A stretch of 64,000 nt of DNA, taken from assembly GCF_014193255.1 (NCBI RefSeq), contig NZ_JACHZB010000002.1, positions 186,001 through 250,000 on the forward strand, read 5' to 3'. Both the position numbers and the translations under genes were made by a program. The notes under the pieces are model-generated. The model saw only the letters and a list, made by a program, of their open reading frames with translations, did no database searches and was not told the origin of the DNA. Below, piece by piece: positions 61,793 through 64,000 of the stretch. This DNA is from Rhizobium sp. BK196 (GTDB taxonomy: Bacteria; Pseudomonadota; Alphaproteobacteria; Rhizobiales; Rhizobiaceae). The stretch's first letter is position 1. Each line of letters begins with the position of its first letter.

Positions 61793-63067
61793 TTATTCGA
61801 CAGGGCAGGGGCCGTCGCTCTTGGCATCAGGCGCCCAGCAGGCAGCTTTCGTGTCGGTCATCAGCTTGGCCACCGTGGCGGCCTGGATCTTCAGCACGTC
61901 TGCAACGGGCTCGTTCTGCAGCACGATGCGCTGGAAACTATCCATGTAGACCTTATTGAACTCACCGCCCTTGTCGCCGAGACCGACCGGAAGCAGCGAG
62001 ATGACAGCGTCCTTGGAAGCCTGGGTGGCTGTGACCGCACCAGCGAGAAGGGCGACGCCGGCGTCAAGATCCGGCGGCAGCTTGACATTCAGGGTCGGGA
62101 AGAAGCCGACCTTGGAGGCGGTCAGGAGCTGGGTATCCGGCATGGAAAGGTGCTCGATGATTTTTTCTGCGCCGGCCTTGTCGGGCGCGCCCTTCGGAAT
62201 GGCGAGACCAGCAACGACTGGCATGTAGCCACGACCTTTGGGACCGGCAGGAGCGGGAAAGACCACATAATCATCCGGTGCAGCTGAAATGGCATTCTTC
62301 AGCCGGGCGATGTGGTCCCAGGCGACCATGACTTCGCCGGCAGCGAGCGGCTCCTGCATGAAATCGTAGCTGGTGGAGTTCGGTGTCACATAGGCCCACA
62401 GCGTCTTCAGCTTCTCCCAGCCGGCCGTCGCATCGGCACTCTTGAAGGTGCGCACGACACCGCCCGTGAAGGACGGATAGAAATAACCCTGGAAATAACG
62501 AGCCATCAGCCCCTTCGGGCCGGCCGGGAAACCGATCTGCGGCTGGCCCGTCGCCTCCTGCATATTCTTGCCCCACTCGATCAACTGATCGTAGTTCAGG
62601 GCGTTCACGTCGGCGCCAGGCGGCAGGTATTGCAGCGCTTCCTTCTTGGCAGCCATCACATAGGTCGCCTCCATCCACGGGATGTACTGCTGGGTCGGTT
62701 TGCCGAGCTTGCCAAGGTCGAGCAACGACTGCGGCATGCCGCTCGCCGCCAGCTTCTTGGCGAGATCGTCGAGCGGTTCCAACGTATCCTTGTCGGCTAG
62801 CGGCGAGAGCTCCCCATGCAGCGCACCGACGAGACTGACGGTGCGGTTACCGGCTTGACGTTCGGCCTCCATGCGAACAGCAAACTGCGGTGGCTCTTCG
62901 ACCACGTAATCAACCGAGCCGACATCCTTTAACAGCTCCTCGCGGACGACGGTCGCCTCTTCGATCGGACGAAGCTGGGTGGACACGAAAACCGTCTGGG
63001 CAAGCGTAGGCGAAGCGAAGGCCAGCACGGTGGAAGCCAGAATTCCCAATGACATGATATGTTTCAT
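61793..63067 (-). CDS. Extracellular solute-binding protein of CUT1 sugar ABC transporter
   Basis: A 424-residue periplasmic binding protein. Signal peptide MKHIMSLGILASTVLAFASP ends near TLAQTV. Family 1 features: LRPIEEATVVREELLKDV, YDQLIEWGKNMQEATGQPQI and the PAGPKGRGYMPVVAGLAIPK hinge region. The ATG at 63067 follows AAGGAGGAGAAG. It is transcribed 42 bases after the LacI gene. The neighbouring glycosidase suggests a small glycoside ligand; the identity is not evident. Confidence 0.9.
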   Translation of the reverse strand: MKHIMSLGILASTVLAFASPTLAQTVFVSTQLRPIEEATVVREELLKDVGSVDYVVEEPPQFAVRMEAERQAGNRTVSLVGALHGELSPLADKDTLEPLDDLAKKLAASGMPQSLLDLGKLGKPTQQYIPWMEATYVMAAKKEALQYLPPGADVNALNYDQLIEWGKNMQEATGQPQIGFPAGPKGLMARYFQGYFYPSFTGGVVRTFKSADATAGWEKLKTLWAYVTPNSTSYDFMQEPLAAGEVMVAWDHIARLKNAISAAPDDYVVFPAPAGPKGRGYMPVVAGLAIPKGAPDKAGAEKIIEHLSMPDTQLLTASKVGFFPTLNVKLPPDLDAGVALLAGAVTATQASKDAVISLLPVGLGDKGGEFNKVYMDSFQRIVLQNEPVADVLKIQAATVAKLMTDTKAACWAPDAKSDGPCPVE

Positions 63068-63109
63068 CTTCTCCTCCTTCATTGTTCTTTGTTTGAGATG
63101 CACTTCTGT

Positions 63110-64000
63110 CTATGCCGCCTGGGCGGGACGGCGATGGCTGTCGCGATCGACGAACTCGATCGGGTGAAGCTCCTGGAGTTCTGTGGCGGGCTCCCCGGCA
63201 ATGGCGCGGAGCAGCAGCGAGGCGAAGCTCGCGCCGAGGTTTTCGCCAGTCATGCGCATGGTCGAGAGTGGCGGACTGGTGAAGGCGCCCATCGGCAGGT
63301 CATCATGGCCGACGATGCTGATCTGGTTGTCGCCACCGGCCTCGCGCAGCGCTCTCAGCGCCCCGATCGCCATTTCGTCCGTGGCACAGACGAGTGCTGT
63401 CGGACGGGATGGTTGGCGCAAAAGATCCAGTGCCGCGAGATACCCGCCCTGTTCCAACGGCGCGCCTTCGGCGCAGAGGTCGGTGGCAAGGCCGCATTCC
63501 TCCATCGCCGTCCGCCAGCCACGACAGCGGTCATGTGCGAAGTAATATTCCTGCGGGCCGGCGATATGGCCGATGCGGCGGTGGCCGGCAGCATGGAAGC
63601 GTAGCGTCGCGGCCCGAAAGCCGGCAAAGCCGTCGCCGTCGACATAGGGATGGGGCAGCAGGCTTTCGGTGCGGCCGTTGGTGACGAAGGGAATGCCGCG
63701 CGACTGCAGGAATTCGACGCGTTCGTCCCTGCGCTTGGTTCGGACGAGGAGCATGGCGTCGACTCGGCGGCCATCGACGAAGCGGCGACAGATGTCGAGT
63801 TCGCTCTCGCCGCGCGGCACCGGTGCAATCACCAGATTAAGGCCGGCAGCAGCAAGGTGTTCGGCGCAGCCGGACAACATATCGAGGAAATGCGGAGGGC
63901 CGATATGGCCAGGATCGCTCGGCAGCGTGACGGCAACGAGTTCGGCGCGCTGCCTGCGGAGGCGACGGGCGGAAGCATTCGGCCGATAGCCTACCTTCTC
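63110..64000 (-). CDS. LacI-family transcriptional regulator, N-terminus outside window
   Basis: The frame is open to the window edge (first visible residues EKVGYRPNASARRLRRQRAE), so the hinge helix is present and the helix-turn-helix is cut off; 296 residues remain. The effector domain is typical (HRRIGHIAGPQEYYFAHDRC; ALVCATDEMAIGALRALREA; ISIVGHDDLPMGAFTSPPLS). It is the first visible gene of the operon that continues with the binding protein, permeases, ATPase and glycosidase, and probably represses it. Confidence 0.9.
   Translation of the reverse strand, partial: EKVGYRPNASARRLRRQRAELVAVTLPSDPGHIGPPHFLDMLSGCAEHLAAAGLNLVIAPVPRGESELDICRRFVDGRRVDAMLLVRTKRRDERVEFLQSRGIPFVTNGRTESLLPHPYVDGDGFAGFRAATLRFHAAGHRRIGHIAGPQEYYFAHDRCRGWRTAMEECGLATDLCAEGAPLEQGGYLAALDLLRQPSRPTALVCATDEMAIGALRALREAGGDNQISIVGHDDLPMGAFTSPPLSTMRMTGENLGASFASLLLRAIAGEPATELQELHPIEFVDRDSHRRPAQAA

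Noticed and set aside
1..64000. tRNA, rRNA or riboswitch genes
   Set aside because: Reading both strands of the gene-free stretches I found no cloverleaf with a T-loop motif and no known riboswitch core; a covariance-model scan would be decisive.

Overview
The window looks like part of a rhizobial genome (Alphaproteobacteria, Rhizobiaceae: a Rhizobium, Agrobacterium or Sinorhizobium relative). Reasons: high GC with tightly packed, often ATGA-overlapping operons; five ABC import systems with their own regulators; an operon with the exact composition of the Agrobacterium pAtC58 socR-socABCD locus; a close homologue of the Mesorhizobium channel MloK1; and iron-type operator candidates of the rhizobial TGA-N9-TCA form. 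The sequence does not say whether this is chromosome, chromid or plasmid. No rRNA, tRNA, CRISPR array, replication origin or intact insertion sequence was recognised.

Layout. 1-4.2 kb: a two-partner secretion pair, the C-terminal part of a GLUG/MBG-repeat adhesin and its TpsB transporter. 4.5-12.2 kb: a CUT1 sugar ABC transporter with LacI regulator, RbsD/FucU-type mutarotase and ribokinase, with twin palindromic operators between the divergent genes. 12.3-13.9 kb: an alpha/beta-hydrolase broken by a one-base frameshift and a four-helix membrane protein. 14.5-20.5 kb: the soc-type operon for Amadori compounds (deoxyfructosyl-glutamine/santhopine): LacI regulator, binding protein, fused permease-ATPase, Gfo/Idh/MocA dehydrogenase and FAD amadoriase-like oxidase. 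21.1-31.5 kb: a methyltransferase, then a cluster resembling mycobacterial decaprenylphosphoryl-arabinose synthesis (HAD-UbiA fusion, GtrA, DprE1, DprE2), a secreted beta-helix protein, a GT-C-like membrane protein with a decayed partial copy beside it, and a SUMF1-fold protein without the catalytic cysteines. 31.8-36.4 kb: a cyclic-nucleotide-gated K+ channel, a nucleoside deoxyribosyltransferase-like protein, a divergent EF-G paralogue and an ISL3-type transposase relic. 36.5-44.7 kb: SorC regulator, HAD phosphatase, peptide-class ABC importer and glycerophosphodiesterase. 45.2-57.4 kb: a complete siderophore system. 57.6-64 kb: a GH63-type glycosidase with a CUT1 transporter and the start-truncated gene of a LacI regulator.

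The most interesting block is 45.2-57.4 kb. One operon encodes a ParB/SerK-like protein (SbnI-like), a fold-III PLP decarboxylase (SbnH-like), a PLP beta-replacement enzyme (SbnA-like), an opine dehydrogenase, a single NIS synthetase, an MFS exporter and a FecBCDE-type importer; a TonB receptor converges on it. The enzyme set can be matched step for step to the bonds in rhizobactin, the lysine/ethylenediamine/alanine/malate siderophore of Rhizobium meliloti DM4: phosphoserine supply, attachment to lysine, decarboxylation to an ethylenediamine, reductive coupling to pyruvate, and one amide bond. The second block of interest is the polyprenyl-phosphate-arabinose cluster. A cross-cutting pattern is that all four substrate-binding-protein genes that head multi-gene importer operons are followed by an intercistronic stem-loop.
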